DNA of 64,000 nucleotides from Chondrilla cf. caribensis. Taxonomy: Eukaryota > Porifera > Demospongiae > Chondrillida > Chondrillidae. The translations under genes were made by a program, and so were the position numbers. Below, in pieces: positions 43,851 through 55,740 of the stretch. The notes below the pieces were generated by a model. It ran no database searches. It saw only the letters and a program-made list of their open reading frames with translations, and was not told where the DNA came from. The stretch covers positions 5,837,900 to 5,901,899 of the forward strand of contig OZ026546.1 in the NCBI GenBank assembly GCA_964020155.1, read 5' to 3'. How positions within the stretch are numbered: position 1 is the stretch's first letter; each line of letters opens with the position of its first letter.

Positions 43851-44872
43851 CTAGTTAAACTTCAGCTTCATTTCAACCACCTTGAAGGAATAGTGCCCTC
43901 TACCAGGTTTGAAATTATACCATGAAATCCCTTTTGGATCCTTAACTCCTCCAATCAAGTACTTTCCATTGAGATTAACACTGTGGCAGCTCAGGTACCA
44001 CCAACCCCCTCTGAATTCGACTGCACAATTCCTACCCCACTTGTCATGATCTTGGTCGTAGGTGGTGAACATCTGTCCACTGTGTTGGGACAGCTGATCC
44101 CCGACATTCCTGCTGTATCCCGACACGTTCATTCTATAGTTAGTACTACTGTCTCCAACTACGAACTGGGAGTATTCAGCATAGTAAGAGTTACCTTCCC
44201 AGTCTTCTAACTCCACCCTCAGTTTGGTTCCAGGATAGCTGTTTGTCATGCAGTGGATGTTGTCAAGTCCCATCCAGTGTTCTCCATTGGGATTTCCAAA
44301 TCCATTGATGTAACTGTTCCAATTTCGATAGAATTCAACTCCTCCATTGAATCTTCTCTGGAAGACGGTCCAGTTTCCTCTCATGTCGCAATAAGCAGTG
44401 AAGGGTCCACACCCACAGTCCATGGTGTAGACACCAGAGTGGGAACACACTTGTTCATAAAACCTGTTTACATCCACAAGGTTGTTGACACATATGTCAG
44501 GGTCATGCCCTTTAGCATTACCTGTACAAATGATGGGGGTTGTAATGTTCACATCTGACTCCTTTTTAGCGTGAACAATGACACGTATTGTCCCTCTCAC
44601 TGGGGACAGAGTAAAGGTGTATGCACGTATATGGATATACGCCAGGCCTAGGCCACATATGCAGTACAGTATAATCCATTTCATATTCTACATTGTGTAT
44701 GTTAGAATGTACTGTTCTCGCATGTGTGTGTAGTGTGTTGTGAATCAACCACACACCAAATGTACATATATCATTCACTGTACGCACAGTCCTGGTACAC
44801 TTTAAGTTACTTACATTCTTGAAAAGTTGCTATTGATAATATCCCAAGGAAAATAGTGACCTTAGAGAACAT
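43851..44872 (-). CDS. Fibrinogen-related lectin-like protein, array copy 10 (altered linker)
   Basis: Exons are 44815-44872 (leader MFSKVTIFLGILSIATFQE) and 43851-44521, with a 293-bp intron. The protein is 242 aa. Relative to copy 6 there is a 2-base insertion (GT, near 44493) and a 1-base insertion (near 44458). Together they restore the frame, but the linker reads ICVNNLVDVNRFYEQVC in place of ICQQPCGCEQVYEQVC, losing the CGC pair. The FReD is intact: DKWGRNCAVEFRGGWWYLSC and YSRNVGDQ. Confidence 0.9.
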
Positions 44873-44949
44873 CGTTCTTTCTCTTTTTTTTTCTCTCTTC
44901 CTGTCAGTATTTCTCCAGTATCAGCTATTTCTGCTAGCTCACCCATCTC

Positions 44950-45023
44950 CTTATATAGCTGTAGTTGGGGATGAGAATGACGTATGTTGAGTTGTCATGG
45001 TAATTTCACATTGCCATGGTGAC
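44950..45023 (-). promoter_or_regulatory. Promoter of FReD copy 10
   Basis: CTATATAAG (44950-44958), TGACGTA (44978-44984), X-box-like GTTGTCATGGTAAT (44991-45004) and ATTGCCATGGTGAC (45010-45023). The 5' UTR has lost about 11 bases next to a T run. Confidence 0.7.
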
Positions 45024-45559
45024 ATAGCAGCATAACCTGAAAGTAGAATATACCAGGATTCATGTTATTCCAGTGGTTGGTTAGTGGTTGTGTGTTGTAG
45101 GACAACAACTGACCTCTAGGATCTGTGTCTGTGAGTGTGAAGGTCTTCCTCATGTCGTTTTAGTATGGGTTTTAAGGTCTCTTAAGGTCTTTGTGTGGTA
45201 TAATAGTAGGTTTTATCTTCTTTGTATATATGCCATAATTAATGTTTGTACCAGCTGGTACTTGTCTCAAACTAGCACATTGTTGCTGTGGCCATATTAG
45301 AAGGTATTTTATGTTCTCTAATATAGTGAAATAACACTATTATACATACATTCATTTTGATAAATCATTGAAACTGTCTAATAATTAACAATCATGTTAT
45401 CAGATCCACACCTTGTAAACATATTGATGTACGTATATGATAATATTTTAGTATCAAGGTATAACGCCTGTACATATGTATATGAATGTACTGCATGTGT
45501 ATATGCAAGTAAATACACACACAAAGTTGTTAGTGCCATTTTTTAAATGATGTGCCTTT
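45024..45559. other. Short intergenic region between copies 10 and 11
   Basis: Standard upstream block followed by the AT-rich 3' flank of copy 11. No extra feature is seen. Confidence 0.6.
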
Positions 45560-46769
45560 CTAGTTGAACTTTAGCTTCATTTCAACAAACTTAAATGAGT
45601 AGTACACTCCACCAGGTTTGGCATTGTACCATGAGAGTCCTCTAACATCCTGAACTCCTCCAGTCAAATATTCACCATTGAGATTAACACTGTGGCAGAT
45701 CTTGTACCACCAAGCCCCTCTGGATGAGACTGCACAATTGCCCCCACTTCTGCTGTCATGATCTTGGTCGTAGGTAGAGAACATCTGTCCACTGTGGTAA
45801 GTGATCTGATCCCCGGCATTCCCGCTGTATCCCAACACTGTCAATTTATAGTTAGTACTACTGTCTCCAACTACAAACTGGGAGTATTCAGCATAGTAAG
45901 GGTTCCCTTCCCAGTCTCCTAACTCCACCCTCAGTTTGGTTCCAGGAATAGTGTTTGTCATGCAGTGGATGTTGTCAAGTCCCATCCAGTATTCTCCTCT
46001 GGGGTTTCCAAATCCATTGACATAATTATTCCAATGGCGATAGAATCCAACTGCTCCATTGAATCTTCTCTGGAAGACAGTCCAGTTTCCTCTCATGTCA
46101 CAATAAGCAGTGAAGGGTCCACACCCACAGTCCATGGTATAGACTCCAGAATGGGAACACACATCTTGATAAACCTGTTCACATCCACAAGGTGGTGATA
46201 TTTGCTGACATGTGTTGTGATCATGACCCTTAGCACTACCTGTACAAATGATGGGGATTGCAATGTTCCCATGTGAGCCTCTTTACATGAACAGTGACAC
46301 AAACTGTCCCTACCACTGTGTACAGAGCACAGGTGTATGTATGTAGATATACACCAGCCCTAGGCTGAGTGAACAAATGCAGTACATATGTTTCATTTCA
46401 TATTCTACAGAATATACTGTTCATTTCTGTGTGTGTAGTGTTTGTTGTGACTCAACCACATGCATACCACATGCATGCCACATGTCTGTTGTCCACTGTT
46501 TACACAGTCCATGTACCAAATTGCTTACATTCTTACCCTAGACCACATATGCAGTACAATATAATTCATTTCTTATTCTACAATATACATGTTAGAATAT
46601 ACTGTTGATGCCTGTGTATGTGTAGTGTTTGTTGTGAATCAACCACACACCAAATGTCCTTTACCCACTGTACACATTCCTGGTACACTATTGTTCAAAG
46701 TTACTTACATTCTTGAAATGCTGCCACTGATATTATCCCAAGGAAAATAGTGGCCCTAGAGAACATCAT
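45560..46769 (-). CDS. Fibrinogen-related lectin-like protein, array copy 11
   Basis: Exons are 46709-46769 (leader MMFSRATIFLGIISVAAFQE, where a second ATG is created directly upstream of the usual one) and 45560-46239, with a 469-bp intron. The protein is 245-246 aa. The linker is CSAKGHDHNTCQQISPPCGC / QVYQDVCSHSG. The FReD has DSRSGGNCAVSSRGAWWYKIC and GVQDVRGLSWYNAKPGGVYY. The intron contains a duplicated segment with a stub of the leader exon's 3' end near 46517-46535. Confidence 0.92.
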
Positions 46770-46856
46770 TCTTTCTCTTGTTCTTCTCTGAACTTCCTCT
46801 CTTTCTGTTAGTATATTCTTCTAATGACAGCTGATTCTGCTAATTCACCCATCGCC

Positions 46857-46929
46857 CTATATAGCTGTAGTTTAGGATGAGAATGACGTATGTTGAGTTG
46901 CCATGGCAATATCATTTTACCATGGTGAC
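46857..46929 (-). promoter_or_regulatory. Promoter of FReD copy 11
   Basis: CTATATAG (46857-46864), TGACGTA (46884-46890), X-box-like GTTGCCATGGCAAT (46897-46910) and TTTACCATGGTGAC (46916-46929). Confidence 0.7.
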
Positions 46930-47859
46930 ATAGCAGCATAAACTGAAAGTAGAATATGCCAGGATTCATGTTATTCCAGTGGTTGGTTAGTGGTTGTGTG
47001 TTGTAGGACAACAACTCACCTCAAGAATCAGTGTCTGTATGTGTGAAGGTCCTCCTTGTATGGTTATATGGGTTCCCCCATTGTGTAAATGCAGTAACAA
47101 TTGTTCATACTACAGCTAGTATTTGTCCCAAACTGTCATGTTGCTATGGTATGTATGTGATGGTTACATTGAAAACCATTTTATGTTATATTACCTTAAT
47201 ATACATAAGAAAGTTTCACCATTATACATTACACAGTCAACAGTCATTTTGTGTAATAGTTTAAATCATCTCAAAGGAATGGATAATGTTATCACTCTCA
47301 CCCTCTGCATACATATTGGTATATATTACCATATGTCATTATATTATGTACCCTGCATGTGTCACTGAGTATCATGCAGGGTGTGATGTGCCTATATGTG
47401 TACGTGCTCTATTTTTAACGCTGTGACTTAAGAATGATAATGTGAATTAAGCCAGTGCTTGTACTATTTGATGATACTATTTCAAACCTTCCATGTGATA
47501 CCAAAGATTTAATTCCCATCAGATGTGCAAACTGACCCTTTTCATATGGAGGGTCAACATATGATCTCTCATTGATTATTGTTGTGATTACAAAATTTAA
47601 TTAAGTAAATTCAATTGCATTATTTGATTGTATAATATTGCTCTTGAGAGTGATAATTGGTGATTAATGTGGAATTAATGAATGAATGTTATTATTTTCA
47701 CACACTGCATACATGTGGAGGTATATATTGTGTTATGAGTATCAAGGTATTATGTGCATATGTGTATGTATTGTATGTGAAGATGCAAGTGTGTACACGC
47801 AGTACATGAGGAAATGCATACACAGTGTGATTAGTACATAGTTCAAGTCATGGGCTCTT
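46930..47859. other. Intergenic region upstream of copy 11
   Basis: Complete, well-preserved array upstream and 3'-flank blocks; no gene. Confidence 0.6.
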
Positions 47860-47972
47860 CTAGTTAAACTTCATCTTCATTTCAGCCATCTTGAAGGAGT
47901 ATTGCCCTCCACCAGGTTTCGCATTAAACCATGTAACCCCTTTTGGATCCTTAACTCCTCCGGTCAAGTACT
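47860..47972 (-). pseudogene. FReD copy 12: C-terminal stub fused to promoter DNA
   Basis: Only the last 36 codons remain (YLTGGVKDPKGVTWFNAKPG onward, TAG). At about 47971 the sequence switches from GGTCAAGTACT to GAAGTTTAGGATGAGAATGA, that is, to the DNA between the TATA and CRE sites. The TATA box, leader, intron and most of the FReD are gone, while CRE and both X-box-like sites remain. Confidence 0.92.
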
Positions 47973-48901
47973 GAAGTTTAGGATGAGAATGACGTATGTT
48001 GAGTTGCCATGGCAATTTTACATTGCCATGGTGACATAACAGCATGAACTGAAAGTAGAATATGCCAGGATTCATGTACTTGCTGTGGTTGGTTAGTGGT
48101 TGTGTGTTGCAGAACAACAACTGACCTCAAGGATCTGTGTCTGTATGTGTGAAGGTCTTCCTTGTGTGGTGGTGGTATGGGATGCCCCCTTGGGTAAATA
48201 GTAACAGTTATTCATACTACAGCTAATATGTGTCCCAAACTGTCATGTTGCTATGGTACATATGTGGTGGTCACATTGGAAACCGTTTTATACTCTATCC
48301 GTAATGCACATAGAAAGGTTGCACTATTATGCATTATGCAGTCAACAGTCATTTTGTGCAATAGTTGGAATTATCTCAAAGGAATGGATAATGTTATCAC
48401 TCTCACCCTCTACATACTTATTGGTATGTATGTCACTGAGTATCATGCAGAGTGTGATGTGCCTATGTGTATGTGATGTATTTTTATGTGCCGTAAATTA
48501 AGAACAGGATATATGAAGCCACCACTTGTACTATTTGACGAAACTATCTCTAAGCTCTCACGTGATACTAAAAAGGCAATTTCTGTCCAAAGCATGTAAA
48601 TAACCCTTATTGCATGGAGGATCGTATATGATCTCTCATTGATTGCTGTAATGATTACAAAATATAGTTCAGTAAATTCTATTGCATTATTTGATTGTAT
48701 AATATTGTTCTTGAGGGTGATAATTGGTGATAAATTTGGAATTATTGAATGAATATTACATACTTTCACACACTGCACACAAGTGGAGGTATATATTTTG
48801 TTACATGTGTATGTATTGTATGTGTAGTATCTGATACAAATATATACCCACAGTACAGATTATGGGAATACATACACTGAGCAATTACACAATTTTCCAA
48901 A
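47973..48901. other. Orphan CRE/X-box segment and intergenic block
   Basis: TGACGTA (about 47990), GTTGCCATGGCAAT and ATTGCCATGGTGAC persist upstream of the copy 12 stub. The standard upstream block and then the 3' flank of copy 13 follow. Confidence 0.55.
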
Positions 48902-49924
48902 TCATATGCTCTTCCAGTTGAACTTCATCTTCATTTCAGCCACCTTGAAGGAGTACCACCCTCCACCAGGTTTGGCTCTATACCATGTAACCCCTTTTAC
49001 ATCCTGAACTCCTCCAGTCAAGTACTCACCGTTAAGATTAGCAAGGTGGCATCCCTTGTACCACCAACCCCCTCTGTTTGAGACTGCACAATTCCCACCA
49101 GAACTGTCATGATCTTGGTCGTAGGTAGAGAACATCTGTCCACTGAGGGAGGAGAGTCGATCTTTTACATTCCCGCTGTATCCCGACACATTCATTCTAA
49201 AGTTAGTACTACTGTCTCCGACTACGAACTGGGAATATTCGGCATAGTAAGAGTTACCTTCCCAGTCTCCTAACTCCACTCTCAGTTTGGTTCCAGGAAA
49301 GCTGCTTGTCATGCAGTGGATGTTGTCCAGTCCCATCCAGAATTCCTGTCTGGGATTTCCAAATCCATTGATGTATTCAGTCCAATTACGATAGAATCCA
49401 ACTGCTCCATTGAATCTTCTCTGGAAGACAGTCCAGTTTCCTCTCATGTCACAATAAGCTGTGAAGGGTCCACACCCACAGTCCATTGTGTAGACTCCAG
49501 AACGCAAGCATACTTCGCGATAAACCTGTTCACATCCACAAGGTGGTTGACATATGTCAGGGTCATGACTTTTAGCATTACCTGTACAAACAACGGGGGT
49601 TGTAATGTTCCCATCTGAGTTCTTGTTTGCATGAACAGTGACACATATTGTCCCTGTTACTGTGGACAGAGTAAAGGTGTATGCACATAGATATACACTA
49701 GGCCTAGGCCACATATGCAATACAATATAATCCATTCCTTATTCTACAGTATGTATGTTAGAATATACTGTTGATTCCTGTGTATGTGTAGTGTTTGTTG
49801 CAATTCAACCACACACCACATGTCCTTTATCCACTGTGCACCCAGTCCATGTACCAAGTTACTTACATTCTTGAAATGCTGCCACTGATATTATCCCAAG
49901 GAAAATAGTGACCTTAGAGAACAT
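48902..49924 (-). CDS. Fibrinogen-related lectin-like protein, array copy 13 (stop-loss extension)
   Basis: Exons are 49867-49924 (leader MFSKVTIFLGIISVAAFQE) and 48902-49581, with a 285-bp intron. The protein is 245 aa. The usual TAG after MKMKFN is TGG, so four residues (WKSI) are added before a TGA. The linker is CNAKSHDPDICQPPCGC / QVYREVCLRSG. The FReD has SSLSGQMF, DSSGGNCAVSNRGGWWYKGC and GVTWYRAKPGGGWY. Confidence 0.92.
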
Positions 49925-50011
49925 TGTTATTTCTCTTGTTCTTCTCTGAACTTCCTCTCTTCCTGTCGGTATTCCTCTAGTGACAGCTGATTCTGCTGAT
50001 TCACCCATCTT

Positions 50012-50085
50012 CTTATATAGCCGTAGTTGAGGATGAGAATGACGCATGTTGAGCTGTCATGGTAATTTCACATTGCCATGGTGAC
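50012..50085 (-). promoter_or_regulatory. Promoter of FReD copy 13
   Basis: CTATATAAG (50012-50020), a mutated CRE (TGACGCA, 50040-50046), a mutated first X-box (GCTGTCATGGTAAT, 50053-50066) and ATTGCCATGGTGAC (50072-50085). Spacing is unchanged. Confidence 0.65.
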
Positions 50086-50615
50086 ATAACAGCATTAACT
50101 GAGAGTGGAATATGCCAGGATTCATGTTATTCCAGTGGTTGGTTAGTGGTTGTGTGTTGTAGAACAACAACTCACCTCACGGATCTGTGTCTGTGAGTGT
50201 GCAGGTCTTCTTTGTGTGGTATAATAGTACAGTTTGTCTTACTTGTATGTATGCCATAATAAATGTTTGTAGCAGCTGCCACTTGTCCCAAACTAGCATA
50301 TTACTCTATGGCTGATCCATGGTGGTTTGCCATATTGAAAGTATTTTATACTCTACATCTCTAATATAAATAACTCTATCATACATTATGCATTCATTAT
50401 GTAATATATCATTGAAACTATGTAATCAGAGATTAACAATAATGTAATCAGATCCACACATTGTATACATATACGTACATGTTGAGGTATACATAAAATA
50501 ATATGTGATTGAGTATCAAGGTGTAACATACGTACATATGCACGTATGTACATGGAGTGCACACAGGAATACACACACGAAGTTGTTAGCAGAATTCTAC
50601 AAATGATGTGCCTGT
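50086..50615. other. Short intergenic region between copies 13 and 14
   Basis: Standard upstream block and AT-rich flank; nothing else is recognised. Confidence 0.55.
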
Positions 50616-51749
50616 CTAGGTAAACTTCATCTTCATTTCAACCACCTTGAAGGAGTAGTGCCCTCCACCAGGTATGGCATTGTACCATGTAACCCCTTTT
50701 GGATCCTTAACTCCTCCAGTCAAGTACTCACCGTTGACATTAACATCGTGGCACCAACCGTACCACCAACCCCCTCTGCCTGTGACTGCACAATTGCCCC
50801 CACTTTTGCTGTCATGATCTTGGTCGTAGGTAGTGAACATCCGTCCACTGTGGTAGGAGAGCTGATTTCCGGCATTCCCGCTGTATCCCGACACGCTCAT
50901 TCTATAGTTAGTACTACTGTCTCCAACTATGAACTGGGAGTATTCGGCATAGTAAGAGTTCCCTTCCCAGTCTCCTAACTCCACCCTCAGTTTGGTTCCA
51001 GGAATACTGTTCGTCATGCAGTGGATGTTGTCCAGTCCCATCCAGTATTCTCCATTGGGTTTTCCAAATCCATTGACGTAATTATTCCAATTGCGATAGA
51101 ATCCAACTGCTCCATTGAATCTTCTCTGGAAGACAGTCCAGTTTCCTCTCATGTCACAATAAGCAGTGAAGGGTCCACACCCACAGTCCATGGTGTAGAC
51201 TCCAGAGTGGGAACACACGCGTTCATAAACCTGTTCACATCCACAAGGTGGTGATGTTTGTTGACATGTGTCATGATCATGACCTTTAGCATAGCCTACA
51301 AGGTGTAGAAGTCAGATTGGATATTCTGCGTTTGGTTTGCAGTTAATGTGTCAGTTTTTAGAGAATACTAAGTTTCTATCTAGTTTATAGTATGGCTGGT
51401 ATTTGCAGTACTTGCTTACCTGGTAAACCAATAAATTTTTAAGTTATGTGTATTATACTTGAAATAGTAAAAGTGCATATGTTGAATGATAGAAATATTC
51501 CAGGCTTAGACCACCTGTACAGTACAGTACAGTGTATTTCAATTCTTATTTTACAAAATTTATGTTCAAATATTCTGTAAATATGCACCTGTGTGTAGTG
51601 TTTGCTATGAATCAAACACTAATCACATGTATGTATGTACATCATCCACTGTGCACACAGTTCTGGTACACTATTGTACCAAGATACTTACATTCTTGAA
51701 ATGCTGCCACTGATATTATCCCAAGGAAAATAGTGACCTTAGAGAACAT
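50616..51749 (-). CDS. Fibrinogen-related lectin-like protein, array copy 14
   Basis: Exons are 51692-51749 (leader MFSKVTIFLGIISVAAFQE) and 50616-51295, with a 396-bp intron. The protein is 245 aa. The linker is CYAKGHDHDTCQQTSPPCGC / QVYERVCSHSG. The ligand region is unusual: HSGRMF, DSKSGGNCAVTGRGGWWYGW, CHDVNVNGEY and YNAIPGGGHY, ending MKFT. An 11-base deletion just upstream of the ATG breaks the long frame seen there in sister genes, evidence that this stretch is untranslated. Confidence 0.93.
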
Positions 51750-51825
51750 TGTTCTTTCTCTGAACTTCCTCTCTTCCTGTCAGTATTTCTCTAGTGAGAG
51801 CTGATTCTTCTAATTCACCCATCTC

Positions 51826-51899
51826 CTTATATAGCTGTTGTTGAGGATGAAAATGACGTATGTTGAGTTGCCATGGCAATATCATATTGCCATGGTGAC
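51826..51899 (-). promoter_or_regulatory. Promoter of FReD copy 14
   Basis: CTATATAAG (51826-51834), TGACGTA (51854-51860), GTTGCCATGGCAAT (51867-51880) and ATTGCCATGGTGAC (51886-51899). Confidence 0.7.
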
Positions 51900-54151
51900 A
51901 TAGCAGCATAAACTGAAAAGTGGAACATGCCAGGATTCATGTTATTCCAGTGGTTGGTTAGTGGTTGTGTGTTGTAGGACAACAACTCACCTCAAGGATC
52001 AGTGTCTGTAGTGTGAAGGTCTTCTTCATGTGCTGGTATGGGTTATATCCCTTCTGTCAACTCTGTGTACTACATGCACTGCATTGTGTACCATGTCATG
52101 CTATGTACATGGTGACATACACCAGTACAGTTGTATAATATGTGTCTTATATGAATTAGTACATATGTTCACACGACAGTGTCCCTCTAGTGGTAGCTGG
52201 TCACACACCTCCTCATGTGTGTAGCCTGCAGTTGAAAGTGATGTACCTGAGTTGCCATGGCAAGTTCACATTGCCATGGTGACATAGTAGTGCAAACTGA
52301 AAATGGAGTATGACAGGATTCATGTTATGTATCCACCACAATTTCCCACTATCAATATAATTATACTAATAGTGATGATGTCCTGTTAATCTGCCGTATC
52401 TTTTGAAGTTGAATTGCAGACACAATAATTTATGAGGATTCACTGTAATTGGTCAGTGTCTGCAGTGTTGAGGTCTCTCTCATGTGCTGATATGGGTTAT
52501 TTCCCTTCTGTTAACACTGTGTGCTACATCACTACATTGTGTACCATGTCACTTTGAGTACATATGTATACACATTTACATATTACATGCATTTACATAG
52601 TCAAGTCCAGTTGTATATGTCTACTATTTGAACTAGATCACCATTGTGATATGGCATATGTAGCCTAATAATTATAACTGTACAATAAATTTCAGCAAAT
52701 GTTTTGTTGTTGATAATTTTCTAGAGTTAATACTGTTTCAATAGCTATCTAGTGGATGTGTGTAGCCTATGACCCAACTACTCACAGTGATCTGTACATA
52801 ATGTTAGTGTTGTGTGAATGTAGATGTACCTACGTATGTAATAATTATTGTACATCACTGTGTGCTTTGTGATTTAATGTAGATATTGTGATTTCTCCTT
52901 GATCACTGTTATCCTTAAAAACGTGATTCAATAATTTCAATTACAATGAATAGTTGATTATTATTGCTGAAAATAATAGATTGGAATCTGAAAAATGAAT
53001 ATTATTAATTTCACACAAAGCACACATATTGAAGCATATATGTTATGAGTATCAAAGTTTGATGTGCATATTTGTACATGTGTAGATGCATTTGCATGCA
53101 ATAGACACACAATACTAAACTGAATACTGAACTTCCTCTCTTCCTGTCAGTATTGCCCTAGTAATTGCTGATTCTGTAAATTCACCCATCTCCTTATATA
53201 GACAAAGTTGAGGATGAGTTTGATGCATGTTGTGTTGCCATGATAATTTTACATTGCCATGGTGAAATAGCAGCATAAAGTGAAATTAGAATATACCAGG
53301 ATTCATGTTTAGTGGATGTGTGTTGTAGGACAACAACTCACCTCAAGAATCAGTGCTTGTGAGTATGTGTGAAGCTCCTCCTTGTATGGTTATATGGGTT
53401 CCCCCATTGTGTAAATGCAGTAACAGTTGTTCATACTACAGCTAGTATTTGTCCCAAACTGTCATGTTGCATGGTACGTATGTGATGGTCACATTGGAAG
53501 CCATTTTATGTTCTATTTACGGAATATGCATAGGTTGCATAGGCATACATGTTACACAACATTATGCAGTCAACAGCCATTTTGTGCAATAGTTTAAAGT
53601 TATCTCAAAGGAATGGCTTTTATTATCACTCTCACCCTCTGCATACATATTAGTATATATTATATGTCACTGAGTATCATACAGGCTTGTGATGTGCATA
53701 TGTGTATGTGCTCTATTTTTCAATGGTGTGACTTAAAAATGGGAATATGAATTAAGCCACTGCTTGTACTATTCAATGAAACTATCTCAAAGCTTTCGCG
53801 ATACCGAAGATGTAATTCCTGTCAGATGTGCGAAACTGACCCTTTTCATATAGAGGGTCACATATGATCTCTCATTGATTGCTGTTATGATTACAACATG
53901 TAATTCATTAAATTCAATTGCATTATTTGATGGCATAATATTGTTCTTGAGAGTGATAATTGGTGATTAATGTGGAATTAATGAATGATGTTATTACTTT
54001 CACACAATGCATACATGTGGAGGTATATATTATGTTAAGAGTATCAAAGTATATTGTGTATGTGTATGTGTAGATGCAAGTGTGTACATGCAGTACATAT
54101 GGGAATGCACACACAGAGTGATTAACACTTACTTCCAAATCATGTGCTCTT
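51900..54151. other. Long intergenic region between copies 14 and 15
   Basis: It contains a decayed promoter-like stretch around 52183-52310 (GTTGCCATGGCAAG, ATTGCCATGGTGAC), the orphan promoter at 53120-53330, and standard flank blocks. No coding exon is present, so one or two copies were probably lost here. Confidence 0.6.
53120..53330 (-). promoter_or_regulatory. Orphan FReD promoter without a leader exon
   Basis: The 5' UTR-like GAACTTCCTCTCTTCCTGTC, TATA (53193-53201), a mutated CRE (TGATGCA) and two X-box-like sites are present. The DNA where the leader exon should follow is unrelated. Confidence 0.75.
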
Positions 54152-55579
54152 CTAGTTAAACTTCAGCTTCATTTCAACCACCTTTAAAGAGTACCACCCT
54201 CCACCAGGTTTGAAATTATACCATATAACCCCTTTTACATCTGCAACTCCTCCAATCAAGTACTGACCATTGAGATTAACATGGTGGCAGTTGTTGTACC
54301 ACCAACCCCCTCTGAATAAGACGGCACAATTCCTACCCCCACTGCTGTCATGATCTTGGTCGTAGGTAGAGAACATCTGTCCACTGTGGTAGGAGAGCTG
54401 ATCCCCGGCATTTCCGCTGTATCCCGAAACATTCATTCTATAGTTAGTACTACTGTCTCTGACTATGAACTGGGAGTATTCGGCATAGTAAGAGTTGCCT
54501 TCGCAGTCTCCTAACTCCACCCTCAGTTTAGTTCCAGGGTACGTGTTTGTCATACAGTGGATGTTGTCGAGCCCCATCCAGTGTTCTCCATTGGGCTTTC
54601 CGTATCCATTAACATATTCAGTCCAATTGCGATAGAATTCAACTCCTCCATTGAATCTTCTCTGGAAGACGGTCCAGTTTCCTCTCATGTCACAATAAGC
54701 ATTGAAGGGTCCACACCCACAGTCCATGGTGTAGATCCCGGAATGTGAGCATACTTCCTGGTGTACTTGTTCACATCCACAAGGGAGGGGTTGGCAGGCA
54801 TCGTGACCCTTAGCATAGCCTACAAGGTGTATAATACAGAATGTTAGATTTTACTTTGTTTCAATGTATTCTTTAAATGTTTACTTTACAGTAAATGTGT
54901 CATTGAGAAGATTTGGTTTGAGGAGATTTCAAGTTACCCATAGTTTATAGTACAGTCTGTATGTGCAGTACGTGCTTGCTACCTAAACCAATTGAAGCTA
55001 CATTTCACCATAAATGGTATATCATGGCCGGCGCCATAGGGGCGGCCATAGCTGCCCCACTTTTTGTTTTCAAGACCAGTTTGAGTTAATACCTTTAACC
55101 GCTTGAGCATTGTTGCAGTCCACGCTGTATACGTAGTAGACTGCAACCGTACTCACTCCATTTTGTCGTGACATCAAAGTCGCCTTTACATAATGCCATA
55201 GTCGCCACTATGAGACACGCTATTCGCCAGCTTACAGCTATCTGGAAAATGAGCAAGGGTCTAGCATCAGAAGCCTCACTGGCCTCCCCACTTTAAAAGA
55301 GCTGGCTCCAGCACTGTATATGCATGTGTGTAGAACGATGTAATAGATTGGTCTTAGCCCACTTGTATGTAGTGTTTCAATTCTCATTTTACAGAATGTA
55401 TGTTATAATCTTCTGTAAATATACACCTGTGTGTAGTGCTTGTTGCAAATCAACCACACACCACATGTCCTTTACCCACTGTGCACACAATCCTGGTACA
55501 CGATTGTACCAAGATACTTACATTCTTGAAATGCTGCCACTGATATTATCCCAAGGAAAATAGTGACCTTAGAGAACAT
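54152..55579 (-). CDS. Fibrinogen-related lectin-like protein, array copy 15
   Basis: Exons are 55522-55579 (leader MFSKVTIFLGIISVAAFQE) and 54152-54819; the 702-bp intron includes an inserted element. The protein is 241 aa. The linker is CYAKGHDACQPLPCGC / QVHQEVCSHSGIYT. In the FReD, the Trp of the conserved ELGDWEG is Cys (ELGDCEG), an extra unpaired Cys. The ligand region is DSSGGRNCAVLFRGGWWYNN and GVADVKGVIWYNFKPGGGWY. Confidence 0.92.
55022..55318. mobile_element. GC-richer insertion in the intron of copy 15
   Basis: About 300 bp starting ATGGCCGGCGCCATAGGGGC and ending AGCTGGCTCCAGCACT is absent from the related intron of copy 17. The ends are imperfectly complementary (CCGGCGCC / GGCTCCAG, both next to CCCCACTTT). 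It is probably a MITE, perhaps hAT-like; the family is not certain. Confidence 0.55.
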
Positions 55580-55666
55580 TGTTCTTTCTCTTGTTCTTCT
55601 CTGAACTTCCTCTCTTCCTGTTGGTATTCCTCTAGTTATAGCTGATTCTGCTGATTCACCCATCTC

Positions 55667-55740
55667 CTTATATAGCTGAAGTTTAGGATGAGAATGACGT
55701 ATGTTGAGTTGCCATGGTAATTTCACATTGCCATGGTGAC
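55667..55740 (-). promoter_or_regulatory. Promoter of FReD copy 15
   Basis: CTATATAAG (55667-55675), TGACGTA (55695-55701), GTTGCCATGGTAAT (55708-55721) and ATTGCCATGGTGAC (55727-55740). All four sites match the array consensus. Confidence 0.75.
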
